Source of the DNA: Brachypodius melanocephalos
Lineage: Eukaryota > Chordata > Aves > Passeriformes > Pycnonotidae
Direction of reading: 5' to 3'
Assembly: GCA_013398615.1 (NCBI GenBank)
Contig: VZSR01000514.1
Span: 5,806,462 to 5,870,461 of the forward strand
Length of the DNA: 64,000 bases
A program made the translations under genes and the position numbers. The notes under the pieces were generated by a model. It saw nothing but the letters and a program-made list of their open reading frames with translations, was not told where the DNA came from and did not search any database. Positions 12,313 to 25,080 of this stretch are shown piece after piece (the stretch's first letter is position 1; every line of letters begins with the position of its first letter).

Positions 12313-12764
12313 TCAGACACAGGCAAGAGGCGTTAGAAGCTGTTTCAAGGGATGGCTTGGTTATTTCTTTTTCTCGCTGCTGCTGAGCTCAGTGCGAAGA
12401 GATGTTGAGGGATGGGGGCTTTAAATCCGACGGGAAGAGCTGGGGGATTCAGATCCAGGAAAACCCTGGAGCTGGTGCTGTTTGTGAGGTTTAATCAAAT
12501 GGATGTACCAGCTTCCTCGAGTTATCTTTGGGAGCTGTTGTCAAAATCTCTCTTCTCCCCCCCCCCGCCTCCTTTTTTTCCCAGCTTCATTCACGTAGGA
12601 AAAATTTTGCCTGGGGTGGGATGGGAAAATTATAGCTGCTGGGCATTTTGCCTTGATCCTTCAATTCCTCTTAATCGACTGTGCTATTCAGACGGGGCCA
12701 GAGGATAGCAGAGGTAGTTGAAAGGAGGCAGGGAGTGCCGAGGGGTTAGGGCAGGGTGGCAAGA
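12313..12764. other. Unique sequence with a poly-C run
   Basis: A run of ten C lies at 12557-12566 inside a longer pyrimidine stretch. Otherwise I see no recognisable feature. Confidence 0.45.
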
Positions 12765-12790
12765 GTGTGTGTGTGTGTGTGTGTGTGTGT
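12765..12790. repeat. (GT)13 microsatellite
   Basis: Thirteen uninterrupted GT units followed by a GCATGTGCATGC extension; a likely length-polymorphic marker. Confidence 0.95.
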
Positions 12791-13930
12791 GCATGTGCAT
12801 GCTTGTGCAAGGAGGAGGAAGAAAGCCCACACTCCAGGAGAAGGATTAGGATCTGAGATTTTTTTTTTAAGGCTATGATCCTCTTGCAGTAAATGTTCCA
12901 TGGATATGTAGGTACCAGAGAGCCTCTGCCAGGCCCAAGGCTGGCTCCCATCCAAACCATCCTCTACTGCTCTGCCTGGTCCAGCACGGGTGGCTTCACC
13001 TCACATTTAACAGAAATAAGCAAACTAAAGCTATTGCAACTTCTCCCTGTGTTTTTTTTCACAGTGAGCGTGTTGCACTCAGCCCACTTCTGCGTTTGTT
13101 TAAATCCATTTGTTTGCTTTTTTGAAAGGAGATGCATAAAATAAGTATAATGATGATTTCGTAGGCAATCAATTTTTAATTGACTATGAAAAATCTGCAG
13201 CACAAAATAGATTTTTGGAGCCACCAGAATAGTCAGAGCATATGAGCTGGCAGAGATGAAAAGTCAAGATTTTTTCATCTATCTTTACCATAATGACCTT
13301 TTAAATATTTATTGTATATATATAAAAAGGCAGAGGAAGACAATAATTGCAAATATATATGCTTAACCTTGGTTTAAAACCAAAGAAAATAGTATTTAAA
13401 GAAATATTGAATAAATTATTTATTACCCAGGTCAATGGTTGCAGAAATACAATTTCTATAAAAACATTACAATTCTGGCCAGTCTAAGTACTGGCTTTAG
13501 AAAAAATCCAAACCTCTTAATGCAATTTTAATAAACCTAAAAAAAAGTCATGCTCTTGTTTCAAACTGAATAGTTTGCTGTTTCTGCATAATAATCATTC
13601 AAGACCTAAATCTAACCACAAGAGTTTAGTGCACAGATGCAACATACTTGCTGGAAAACCCTTAAGAAATAGCTGTTTGATTCAGGATCTGAGTCAGTAA
13701 AACAAGATGTGATGGTTTAGTGGGACTGATGTCAGATAATAGAAAATGAGGACAAGTAATATAGAAAGAAGACCTTTGAGGGGGATTAATTAATAAATTA
13801 ATAGCTGTGTGCATGGATGGAGTACAAACAAGTCAACGACAGTACATTATTCCCTTAAACAAATATGATGAGCTGATCCTTCCAAAGGGAAGTTGAGCTA
13901 TTTGTGCTTGAGTAAAGATCATGTGTTAGT
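12791..13930. other. Unique AT-rich sequence
   Basis: No gene or interspersed repeat recognised. An inverted repeat TCAATT-TTT-AATTGA lies at 13169-13183 within an AT-rich block (13120-13210) that could be a conserved non-coding element; this cannot be tested here. Confidence 0.4.
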
Positions 13931-13960
13931 GGATGAATGGATGAATGGATGGATGGATGG
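13931..13960. repeat. (GGAT)n tetranucleotide microsatellite
   Basis: Imperfect GGAT/GAAT units ending in four clean GGAT repeats. Confidence 0.9.
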
Positions 13961-16900
13961 GTCAAGAGATAATTTATATATGAGGTGCACACAGACAAAC
14001 ACACGTGCCCACACTCACGCATATGTATTTTAAAAAGTGTATTTTTCAAGTGTATATTTTATTGCACTCCAGGGGTCAGACTGGGATACTCTATCATTTA
14101 ATCATACTTTTGCTTTGAATGCAATTTTGGTGCATTTTGGTGGATGACAGATTAAGTTATGCTACATCAGGAATAGATAACGATCACCCCTTTTCCACAT
14201 CACATTTTTATTGCTAGAGATAGTCATGACTTTTTCTAAAAAAAGACCCACAAAGCAAGCCTTTCGTCAGAAAATGCTGATTTCTTGGCATCAAGGCTTT
14301 CTATGGAAAATGTTTATGTTTTTGCATTTTTAATTAAATAGGTCTTTTAAATTGTTGGAACATAAGTTTCAAAACAAAAAATTTCCAGATTTTCAGTTCA
14401 AAACAAGATTGTTTGAAATGTACGTTAATTAGCATACAAAAATAACAATCCCAGTACTAAAATGAAATGTTTCAGAATGATCAAAACACAAATAGGTTTC
14501 TACAGCCCTGAAGTGATATAATTTTTCTGCTTTACGGAAGTTTTCAGGCTTTTCATTGTTTGTCAGAATGAGAAAAAAAAAATTGTTTTTTTAAATACAC
14601 AAGAGATTAGGAGGACACTATTTTGCCCAATTTGAGAGTGCTGCTCAGGCTGTGTAGAATATCAGAGGCTGGACGGAATAAATGAATAAATACATTAAAA
14701 ATAATAGATCAAAGCAATCTGGTTTTGAGCAAGAAAGCACTTTCAATTTAAGGGTCAGCATTTTTGACAGAGATATACAAATATCCACGTGTGTATTAAA
14801 ATAAAACCAGTGGGATATATAGATCTATACACACATGCACATCCACCCTCTCTAATCACTTCATTTGATTTTTGCAGTTGGCTTTTTCTTTTTCACGGCG
14901 ATGTGCTGCACAAATTTCATGTAGAAACTTCACAGCTAAAACAATCGCCACAAAAACCTGGGTTAATGATTAACTCTGAATGAAGAGTTATGAGCACTCA
15001 TCAAGGTAATACATGATACAACTTAGCCATTTCCTTTCTCTTTTCAGTTTTTCAAAAGGGGCAAGGGAGCATGAAGAATAAAGCCAGGCATCCTTATTTG
15101 GTTGAAATAATAGCCAGTACACCAGAACTTCAGACAAATCCTTCTTGCTTTCTTTCAGCGGCCTCAACCATTTTGATCTCATTTCATCATTGAATGGACC
15201 CCTTAACAGAGAGTGACCCCATATTTTAGGACTGAAAACATACACCTTGTTAGTGTGAGTTTATTTTTTTGTTGTTTGAAAAGTGGGCAAATGTAGTCAA
15301 AGCTCTCACAAAACATCACAAGAGGCTCTTTCTTCTTTCGTGGCACATCGAACATGTAAAGTAATCATTGTTTACAATACAGAGGCAGATAGCAAAGACG
15401 TGTTTGTTGTCTCACGCTGTATCTTATTATGCATCAGATTTTGATTTCAGTTGCTTCGCCTTTCCATGTTATTTTAATTTTGAATGATGATCACTGAAGG
15501 GAAAAAAAAAAAAGAAAAAAAGGGAAGAGAAAAGCCAGGATGTGTCAGCAAGAGCGTGGTCCCCTCATTGAGAGCACGGGTGGGCAGGAGCTGGAGCACA
15601 GCGCTGGGCACTGGGCACCTCATTACCACGGGCAAATTGGAGCAGCCAGGGTGGCTGAGAGCAGGATGAAGGGGCCGCCAGGACCGGCTTGAGGAGGAAG
15701 ATTAAAAGACTGAAATATGTACAGACAGGGCAAGTGACGGGGCAGCCCCGCTCCCCACGCTCCAGAGGGAGGAGAATCCTTTCCAGGGAGCCCGAGGAGC
15801 TCTGCTGTGGAGAAATGGGGGGAGCACGGGGGAGACACAGGGGAAACCTCAGGAGCTTCTGGGCTTGGCTGTGGAAGAACAGCGAGCCTTGGAACAGCCT
15901 CCTCAAGGAAGCTGCAGAAAGTCCTGCCTTGGGGATGTTTCAGTGGAACTGAGCTGAGTGTGACAAAATTCCCAGAGGGACAAGTCCTGGCAATGCCCTG
16001 GGTGCATCAGCACATCATTCACACTCCTGCCTTTTGTTTCTCTCTCCCTCTTAGTTGGCTTTTTGCTTGTTTACTCAGAGTGTTCACATAATTTGAAGCT
16101 TCTAAATGCTAAAATTGCAGTGCCTTTTATGCGCTCTGGAGGACATTTACACCCAGCCAGGGAACTCTCATTCCACAAAAGCCTCATCAATTCTTCTCTC
16201 GGTGCCTTGGGATAGATGATAGCAGCCCGAGACAAAGGTGGAGAAGTTCAGCACGGGGTGATGAGAGCAGCAGTGACTTTTTGCCTTTTTATCTTCCCCA
16301 GAGGATCTAGTTCAAGCAGGGATGGAGTTTCTAAGAGGGTTCCCATGCGTGACTCCAACACTGACTTGTGTTTGACCAATAGACAAGACCATGCCAGGAG
16401 TTCTTCCGGAGCTGGATCCCCCCAAAGTGCTGCCAAGGACACTGCCAGGCACAGCACTGACCAGGATGTGTTTAAATACTGCAGTCATGTGGGTAAATTT
16501 AGGATATGTATTGAGACTGCAACTGTCTTATGCTAGGCAGAAGAAAGATAACAGTGGAAGCTTTGGAGTAAAAAATTGCCTGAAAGGACTTTGAATGTTA
16601 CTGATTTTTTTTTTTTTCCTAAAAGATTTCAAGTTTTTTCAACCATCTCTAGTGAGCATATTAGATGAAGAGGATTAGCATAAGAAATGTGACTCAATGC
16701 AAAACTTCTAAATATTGAACAAAAACTGACAATTAGCCGGGAATGAAAAGGCAAAATAGAGTTACAAAGGAAAAAGCAGTTAAAAATTAATTGAAATTAC
16801 CCCCAAATTAAGGACATTCATTGATATAAACCCCAAATGTTTGGAGACAGGGAGAAGAAGAGATGAGGCATCTGCATACAGATGTATATAAACAGATAGA

Positions 16901-17035
16901 AAAATAAATGAGAGCTGTGTGTGAGTGATCCAAGAGCCTTGCTTCCAAAAATGACAAAGGAAAGACTTGTATAGATGTCAGCAGACTGTGGATCAGGCCC
17001 CAAGCCTTAAGTGGACAATCCCCGATATTACAAAT
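13961..17035. other. Unique sequence, AT-rich with one GC-richer patch
   Basis: 14.0-15.5 kb is strongly AT-rich. An A-rich run lies at 15502-15531. From about 15540 to 15970 the composition becomes GC-richer, with overlapping open frames on both strands but no recognisable protein. 16.6-16.8 kb returns to AT-rich DNA with several TAAT-type cores. No repeat family is recognised. Confidence 0.4.
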
Positions 17036-17180
17036 CACTCTTGGGATCAAGCTGCATCGATGTCATCTAATTACAGATAAAACTACAGAGTATTTAACAT
17101 CTCGTTAATTTAAATACCTGGGGCCATATCACGGCATCAATTTTTAAGTAGATGTCCCCATTGATATCAAAGATGAGTTC
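17036..17180. promoter_or_regulatory. Candidate conserved non-coding element (speculative)
   Basis: A dense set of homeodomain-type cores is seen (CATCTAATTACAG, CTCGTTAATTTAAAT, GGCATCAATTTTTAAG) together with ATCGATGTCAT. This is the style of unique AT-rich sequence common in vertebrate developmental enhancers. No alignment can be made here, so it is offered as a place to check rather than a finding. Confidence 0.15.
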
Positions 17181-17915
17181 ACACAATGCAGCCCATGCAG
17201 CTGAACCTTGGGGGACAAAGCAGACAAAGGGAGGCGGGGAGGAGACGCAACAAAATATTCCCCTTTCTTCCACTCCCTTTTTCCATCTCCTTCCTTTCTC
17301 TATTATTGGCTCAGTTGCCCGTACATTTTGTTAGCTGGTCCCTGAGTGTGATTTCTATAGGCATCATTCCATAGGGTTGATGCAGAGCCATGCTCGCTAG
17401 ATGAGGATCCTCGAGTTCAATTTTAAGCTCCCTTACCAAAATAAGGAATTCAGTAGTGGGAGGGTTATCACATTTCTCTTTCGAGCTGTTAGAGGTTGTC
17501 AGAAAGATTACAGATTTTAATATTTGTTCTGTTTTGTTTGGTTTTGTTTCTGATCCTGACTAGAAAAATGAGAGAAAATGCAGATACTGACATTAGATAT
17601 GTCAGAGAATACTTTAGAATCTTCCTAATAAAAACTGGTTTCTTTTAAAAAAAATTATTAAAAAATAGGTTTTTAATATTTCTAATATTTTATTTCTAAT
17701 TTTTTTCCCAAAAAAACTCTCTCAAGTGAAATGCAGTAGAAATAACGCCACTTTTATTTCTTGAGAGTCAGAACATTTCAAACACCTGGGATTTTTATTT
17801 TTGCTGCTTTTTTTCTGTTTTATTTTTTTTTCCTTACTATCAACTAGTACAGATATATACTATCATCGCTATGGTAGTGGTTATAGTCTCCCCATCATCT
17901 CCCATTTTCCTTTGA
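17181..17915. other. Unique AT-rich sequence
   Basis: AT-rich DNA with T runs towards the right-hand end. No feature recognised. Confidence 0.4.
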
Positions 17916-18014
17916 ATTTTTTTTCTGTTTTTTGGGGTGTTTTTTTTTGTTTTGCTTTGGTTTGTTGTTGTTGTTGTTGTTGTGGGTTTGGATTTTTTTT
18001 TTTTTTTTCTGGAA
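17916..18014. repeat. T/G-rich low-complexity tract with (TTG)7
   Basis: T runs with G interruptions surround seven TTG units at 17962-17982, then a T19-type run broken once. It is the longest of the T/G tracts and lies about 45 bp left of a CR1 3' tail on the minus strand, so slippage beside the repeat is possible. Confidence 0.9.
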
Positions 18015-18055
18015 GAGAAATCTCTTTTAAAAGTTAAAAAAAATTTAAAAGGAAG

Positions 18056-18165
18056 AAAACAGAATGACCGAATGGTTGAGGTTGGAAGGGGCCTCTGCAG
18101 GTCATCTTTCCAACTCTGAAACAAAAGATGATACAACAGGGCTTTTGGACAGTTAGCACTTTTCT
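18056..18165 (-). mobile_element. CR1 LINE 3' terminal fragment
   Basis: The plus strand carries the antisense CR1 tail: AGAATGACCGAATGGTTGAG, GTTGGAAGGGGCCTCTGCAG and GTCATCTTTCCAACTCTG. This is the usual last 60-100 bp of avian CR1, where the reverse transcriptase starts copying. The segment from 18120 to 18165 matches less well, so the 5' breakpoint is uncertain. The copy is short and strongly 5'-truncated. Confidence 0.8.
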
Positions 18166-20030
18166 TCCGATTCAAGCTCTAAGGAATAAGAACAGTGCCA
18201 AGACACTTTGGAGGATGAAATTATTTTTTGCATTTTTTTTTTTTTTTTGTCCAGCTATTCCTGGTAACTTTGTGATAACAGCAGGACAGGTGTGCAAATC
18301 TCATAAACCTGTTATCTTTGGCTTCAGTGAACCTGTTCACTCCTGCACCAGTGGAAGGCCTGTTCTTTTTTAGTGTAACAGCAATACTCCCTACTGTGCC
18401 TGAGCCTACGTTTCAAAACAGGTTGAAGTGTTTGCCCTTTACTTTGCCCTTAAAAAATGCACATGAACACACATCAGACTGTGGCCATGAGTTTTCCTGC
18501 TGAGTCCAGTAACTGTTCACAGACACAAAATTAAACCCAGGTTGAAGTACCTTGCTAATCAAACCTTAAAATCAATATAACCACATAGACTTGATACAGC
18601 TTCCACTTTAGCTGGAATCAGACACTAAAATGGGCTCAGATTGTTATAAAAGAGGGAATCTGGTCTTTGTCAAGAAATAGAAACCCCTTTTTAGTTATTT
18701 AGTTCTACACTTTAGAAGAACAAAATGCAGAAATCTCTGTGAGGTGTACCACATCCTAATCTTGAAGAATCTTTGCCTAAGACCTTGAGGAGGTTAGGAT
18801 ACCTTATGCTGAAACACCCTTTCTCTCCAAATGGGAATTTATTCCAGAGCCTTCATTAAAGTTGAAGGATTCAGCTCTTATCTGGTAATAATACAGGTGT
18901 CACTAACAAAGTAGTTAACGGAATAGATGGTGGCAGAAAGGCCACGCTGCAAGAATACCACATTTCCTTTGACTCTCTAGACTGCTGCTTTGCAAGTAAA
19001 ATTTCCACAGTGACTCAGATGCCACATTCTTTTTCTTTTTTGATATTGAGAATATTTCACTACTACTATGATAAAACTCACTGTCTCTGTTGGGCAGTTA
19101 CCAGGAATAAGTTTTCTCTGGCTATTTTAGGAGATCTTCATGTTTTCTAGCTTCTGTGTTTCATTGATTTTGGGCTTCTACTTTCTGCAAAGACCAAAAT
19201 GCTGAATCTGAATCCAAGCCTCTCCAAGGGGTAACCAGAACTGATGGGCTGCAAGGAGGTGTCAAATGACTTTGTCACCCCAGACTGAATTTTTTTTCAC
19301 TTTTTCAAATATTTTTGAAGGTGTTTTGGAAACTTTATTCATGAGAGTATTTTCCACCTTCTTCACATCTTCATTAATTTTGAACTAAAGAACAAAATGC
19401 ATTGGTGTAAAGAATCAAAACCAAGTAGTGATTTGGGTCCTTTTAGTTCAGGGCAGGAAGATATTCATTCAGCATATGTTGAAAGTGCTCAGCCTTTGCA
19501 GAAATCTTACACCTTTCAGAAGTCACTAGGGATGCTCCTAAATATGTTAGGAATGTGAAAAATAAATGCATTATGCCATTAAATGTGGAGGCAAAAATAC
19601 CCAATGGCAGAAGCCTTCCAAACCTAGTCTGTTTTCCAGGACAAAAATACTTGCATCCGAGGTTAAATTCTTGGTTAACAATCCCATTCTATTTTTAGTT
19701 ACAATTTTAATTTTGATCCTGAAAGATACCCCTCGCTTTTTCTTCTCCCTTTTCATAACTCTCCAGGGTTGTAAGAACAGAGTCACAAATATTTTGCAAT
19801 GTGAAATCCATGGTTTAAAAATAGCCATGGTTTAAAAGCAGGGCCCGTGTGCACAAGAGAAAATCAGAAAGTTGCACAAATCAGACCCAGTCTTTGGAAG
19901 CTGACAGAGTCTTTCCATTGACTTCATCACGTTTGGAGCAGGACCTAACGTAGGAGGTTTTTACTTTTATTGGACATTCAGGGCTTATTTTGGAACATGT
20001 CAGTAAGTGGTAGGATGGAATTAATTTGAA
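18166..20030. other. Unique sequence, nothing recognised
   Basis: A T run lies near 18230-18250. No exon, repeat family or RNA gene was recognised. Confidence 0.4.
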
Positions 20031-20405
20031 CAGAATGAAAACTCAAGACAGCCCCATAGAGAAACTGAAGCATTTAAAGAAAAGGGCTGAAGAGTGAGGC
20101 CAAGATTACAGCAAGGACAGAGACCACAAGAAGAGGCTGCTGAAGTAAATACTTGAACAACAGAGAAAAAACTCTTAAGTGATGACACAGGTAGAGCAAG
20201 ATCCACAGAAAAGGAAAAAAGTGCAGAGTGAACATTAAGTGAAAAACTCAGGAAATGGAACAAAGGAAGAAAGGCAAAGATTCAAAGGTCACCTAGGAAA
20301 GTTTCTGAGTTGTCTGTATACAGATGCAACAAGCGTAACAAAGGAACCAGGGAAATAGAGAGACCAAGAGACAACTCAGATGGGATTCGATTGATCACTC
20401 CTTCC
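20031..20405 (+). mobile_element. CR1 LINE 5'-side fragment (start of ORF2 region)
   Basis: The best-matching part is 20250-20350. It contains AAGGCAAAGATTCAAAGGTC, then CTAGGAAAGTTTCTGAGTTG, then TCTGTATACAGATGCAACAA. These follow the order of the avian CR1 segment just before and at the start of the endonuclease/reverse-transcriptase frame. The purine-rich 20031-20250 part is consistent with the preceding inter-ORF region but is less certain. The reading frame is broken. CR1 copies are nearly always 3' ends, so an isolated 5'-side piece implies a longer ancestral copy that lost its 3' part by deletion or divergence. Confidence 0.7.
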
Positions 20406-22828
20406 ATGAACATTTCTAGGTATTTATTGTATGACAGTTAGGTGCACAAGCAGCTCTAGACACCTAAAATAGTATCAAGAGTTCCAAAATTGCATTCAAG
20501 TTTGCATCATCTGCTGGGTGTCCCTCTGCCACTGCCTGCAGTGACAAAGGAGTATAAAAGGGTGGTTGAGTACCTGAAACTGGGAAAACCTACAGGACAG
20601 AGGTCTATGTGCTAAGGAGCAACCTCTGCTCCAGTGACCTCCCTCTGGGACCTCCAGCACCTCAGGTAGCACAGCACTGTCAGTGGAAACACTCTTCTTC
20701 CTACCCACTTTCCCCTAAAATAATTATTTTTGTAGTAGACACACTCCCAGGCTCCCTGCTCTGTTCTGAGTGGAGAAATCAAAGTCCAGCCATCAGGAAC
20801 TCTCTTTCAAAGCCTTCACTACTTCTTCCTTCCTAGATGTATTAACTATGAAAATGAGGTAATTAGTCCCAGCTTGGCTGGGTGCAGCTGTAGGGGTTTG
20901 CAGGGGGCCCTGTGGCTCCTGTATATAAAGAGAGGCAGTTACTCCTTGGGACTGTGGTATCAGGAAGTTTGCAGCCCTTTGAGGAGGGTTCTCTCTCAAA
21001 TCTGCTTAATTGAGACACTGGCAAATGCAAAGCCTGGAAAGATGGGCAATGGTGCACCACATTTCAGTGTGCTCGCTGCCAGCAGCAGTTGTGTAGCTTG
21101 TAGCCAAAAATAGGGTTGCAGTCAAAGGGAAAGCTTGTGGCTCAATCTTCTTGCAGTGTAGCCATGAGCACCTGTGCAGTCATTTCTACACACCAGTATG
21201 TGTTGACAACTGTATTTGAATTTGAATGTCCTCTGACTTCCGTCTTCCATAGGGAAATGTTTATTTTAGAGGTACTTCTACGTATGGTATATGTGTCAGG
21301 TCTCTGTATTTCAAGAAAAGCTGTATTTTAAGCTCATGGTACCACATTAGTTAAGCATGGCATTCCCAAAAAATAAGAGTCATTTCTTATTTTCACTGTT
21401 TCTACAAACAATGGAGATGTGAGGTCTGACATGGGTCAGTTTTATGCTATGATTTCCTGGTTTAGCACCATGGGAGGGGCAGCAATGGGAGCTGCTGCTA
21501 CAACTGTTGGAGCATCAAACCAGTCCTGCTTCCAGGCATGGCACTGTCAGATTCCAGGGCTCTGTGGAAAGGACACTTTCTCATGTGGCTCTTCTGTCCA
21601 TGCTGTGATGAGCTCACCCAACTGCAAGAAGATCCCAGAGTTGCGAGTCATATGTGATGGAAAACTACCAGCTTTCCTCAGTTTATTGCAGAGATCAATC
21701 TCCCCAGTGCACCCTGGAAATTCAGCCTACACTTTTGCATCTGTATTAAACACCTTTAACCTTTGTCTAATTCTCAGGATGCCAAAACAAAACCCCTAGT
21801 TCCTGAAGCACTGGGAGCTCTTAGCACCGTTGATTTGAATTCCAGATTCCTTCACCCTGTCCTGAAAGCAAGAAACTTCCTACTGAAGGAAATCTTTCAG
21901 CTTTTACCAAGCTTTCCTGGCTTTTTAAATCTAAGAAACAGAAGCATGTTACTTAAAGGAATCAGTCTGCCTCTAATAACTGCACCTCCCTGTCTTGGCT
22001 GGAGATAATATCCATATGTTAATGTTTTCCTCCTTTGTTTCCTGAAGAGTTGATTCACACATGCCCCGACTTAGTGACTGTCGATAATTTTGGAGTAAAA
22101 TTTGTTGCTGACCTACAGACTGCTTGTTCTGAGTATGACAGTCACCTCTAGTTTAAAAAATACTCCTCCATATCTAATGCCTTTAATCCTGGCTATCTGT
22201 GGTTCACAAAAAGTAATCTGGTCCAAGCAACTGGCTGTTTTTGTTCTACCTTTTTGGGGCTTGAACATTGAAGAGGTTTTTTTTTTTTTTTAAACACTGC
22301 ATTTTTAAAATTTCCCAGAGCATCTGGAACTTGGGATAGATTTTTTTTAAGTATGTGTTGAATATACAGCTATAGAATTAGATTCTTTATTCACTGTTAA
22401 ATATTTTTTAGAACAGAGAAAGTGAGAGTCAGTGCTGACACAGATATGCATACGTGACCTCTCTCCACCAACATAATTAAAACTTCTTAGTAAATGTGTT
22501 GCATACAGTAATTTAATTTTCAATAAACACACTTAAAAGACACTGTACATTGCTTGTATAAAATCTTTTCCAGAACAATAATGCATATATTTTGAGATAG
22601 AAATCTGGCTGTAGTCCACATTGATCTCTGGAATATCATCCCTTGATTTTATTTCTAACAATACTCAGCACTGGAGACAGTGCCCCTCTGTGCATTTTCC
22701 ACTGGAAAATACCACCAATCTCTTGCTTCCCATAGGATGATGTTCTGTTCCTCAAACTAGTTGTGATCACTTCAACTCTCCTTTTTCTAAAGATGTCATA
22801 ATTAAATTAGGAGGAATTTTATTTCTGT
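20406..22828. other. Unique sequence with two TATA-like words
   Basis: TATAAAAG at 20553-20560 and TATATAAAG at 20922-20930 resemble core-promoter TATA boxes, but no exon or initiator context can be supported downstream. A T run lies at about 22278-22291. No interspersed repeat was recognised. Confidence 0.35.
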
Positions 22829-23484
22829 GCTTCTTGATGTGTGTATTGCAGGTAGAGCTTGGGAGACATCCCAGGAAACAATGGGTTTAACTGGGTTGGA
22901 GCTAGTTTTCTTCGCAGTAGCTGGCATGGGGCTGTGTCTTGGATTTGTCCCGGAAACAGTGCTGATGACACAGAGATCTTGCTGTCACTGCTGAGCAGCA
23001 CCTACACAGATCCAAGGCCTTTTCTGTTCCTCAGCACACCCCACCAATGTGCCTGAGGTTAACAGGGAGCTGAAGGGGTCACAGCCAGGACAGCTGACCC
23101 CAAGTGACCACAGGGATAGTCCAGGCCATATGGTATTATGCTCAGTATGTAAAGCTGGGGGGAAGAGAAGGAAGGGGGGTTGCTGGGAGTGATGGTCTCC
23201 CAGTAACATTTTTGTCTTTTTGTCTTCCCTAGTAACCTTCAAGTGTGATGGAGCCCTGCTTTCCTGAGCATGGCTGAATGCCTGACCATGGGAAATAGGA
23301 AACAAATTCCTTGTTATGCTTCATTTGTTTATGTGGCTTTTGCTTTCTCTATTAAACTTCTTTATCTCAACCCACAAGTTTTCTAACTTTTACTTTTCTG
23401 TTTCTTTCCCCCATCCCACTTGGAGAGGAATGCATGGTTACATGGCACTGAGTTGCTGTATGGGGTTAAACCACAGTAGCTTCT
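22829..23484 (+). mobile_element. Solo LTR of an avian endogenous retrovirus, with target duplication
   Basis: The LTR proper runs from 22835 to 23478 (about 644 bp). It is recognised from a series of words in the order I recall for an LTR family frequent in songbirds: TTGGATTTGTCCCGGAAACA, GCTGAGCAGCACCTACACAG, CACAGCCAGGACAGCTGACC, GTGATGGAGCCCTGCTTTCC, and TTTATCTCAACCCACAAGTT. A TATA-like TATGTAAA lies at 23146-23153 and an ATTAAA polyadenylation signal at 23351-23356, giving sense orientation. The element starts with TG and ends CCACAGTA, so the terminal CA has probably decayed to TA. The hexamer GCTTCT flanks it on both sides (22829-22834 and 23479-23484), consistent with a 6-bp target duplication. 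No primer-binding site, polypurine tract or retroviral gene lies beside it, so it is a solo LTR. The family name is not assigned. Confidence 0.8.
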
Positions 23485-25080
23485 TAACACAGCAGCTCCA
23501 TTGGCCTGTTGATAATTTACATTCACATTTATCAATCCAGTAGGAGTTTCTTGGTGGCAGTGACACCACATCCCAGAGACACAGCTTAGCCTGAGGGTGC
23601 TCCATTGCCTCCCGAACAAAACCACCACAGACTGGCATGGCTCCTTTACATCCCATGCAAGTGCAGTTATATTTCTCAGCCTATCATTTTTCTTAGATAA
23701 AATTATCTCATCATCCTGAAACTTGCTGTTTTCATACACTTATAAGAGTTTGATGGGGTACTAGATTTCAGTGAAAGTTCATTTGCCTTTGTTTTTTTGC
23801 TATTGTGTTTGTTTCAAAAATCCCTTTGTCATCATTTTCACATTCTGTTTCCATTCAAACAAAGAGCAGCTTTACATGGGGAAAGAAAAGGTCAGAGGTT
23901 ACTTAGAGCATGCCAAAGAAAATAAAAGGGTAGCACATATACAAATGTTTTCATCATTCTGACCTGATTTTGCAATCTGGGACTATGCTCAGCTTTCACT
24001 AACATCACAATTTAGGGCATGCATCCCACTTGCAATTGTTTTCAACAGGAGGCAAAGGCAGATAGTTGCTTGAGATACTCAGTCCATTACAGATGCTTTA
24101 TAGGACCACAGTAACCACAGAAAGTCCACATCCAAACTCCATGCCATTTTCTCTCACAGTTCAGAGCAGGTTTGTTACTGATTTCAACAAGAACTGTGCA
24201 AACTGTCTGAGGGAGAATTTAATTCTACATTATATAACAACATACAACAATGTATCATAACACCACAACATAACAGCAAGTTGCCATGAAACTCCTTACT
24301 GGGGCAGAACCCCACTCCCACATGCTGAACCAGGGATCTGCAGTTGCACACTTCACCCCTGATTAACTGGTGGAGTTTCCCAGATGTTGAACACCGTGTA
24401 CCAGTATAAATCGTGCCACTGCTGCTAAACTTAAGAACTCTGTTTTCAAGGACCAATGATTTTCACAAGCAATAAAGCTGAATGTAGTTAAACAACATCT
24501 ACATACAAGGTCAAATGCATTCAATATCCCTTTTGGCAGTGACTGAGTAGCATTTGCCTGTGTTTAGGGACTGGAAAAAAGCTTTAGAAAGAGTTGGAGA
24601 ACTTCCTGTATTTTAGGAAAAAGGCAAAATATTTTCTTCACGAAGCTGATATTTTCAGCCCTCTTATCTCTGCATGCTGAGGTTTTACTTTCTTTCATTT
24701 TTCAAAGTGCGACTGCCTATAGAGGTACAGGATCACGGCAGGACGCTGGGAAACGCTTGCTCTTTCTCTCAGACCCAGGGATATTCCCAGTTCACAAGTT
24801 GACCCAGCAAGATTCTGTTTAGGAAGTTGTCAAATTAGTGCACCTGAACCCCACGGCTCCATGTGTTCATTTAAAATGCTTTTTTTACTAGATACTGCAG
24901 TATTAAATACAAGACCCAGAATAAAGAACTCTTACGTATGTCCTAAGAAATGACTTTCCTGAAAGCTGTGCATGATCCTAGGTCTGTATTAAATTCCTCC
25001 TAAAGCTTACCATCCGGTGCTCATGAAATCCAATCTCAAAAAGTTCACGCATTCTGGAAGTGGGTCCTATACATAATCAC
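23485..25080. other. Unique sequence, nothing recognised
   Basis: No retroviral internal sequence follows the LTR. No exon or repeat was recognised. Confidence 0.4.

Noticed and set aside
13713..13735. LTR-start-like TGTGATGGTTTAGTGGG
   Set aside because: No LTR body, TATA or polyadenylation signal follows in order.
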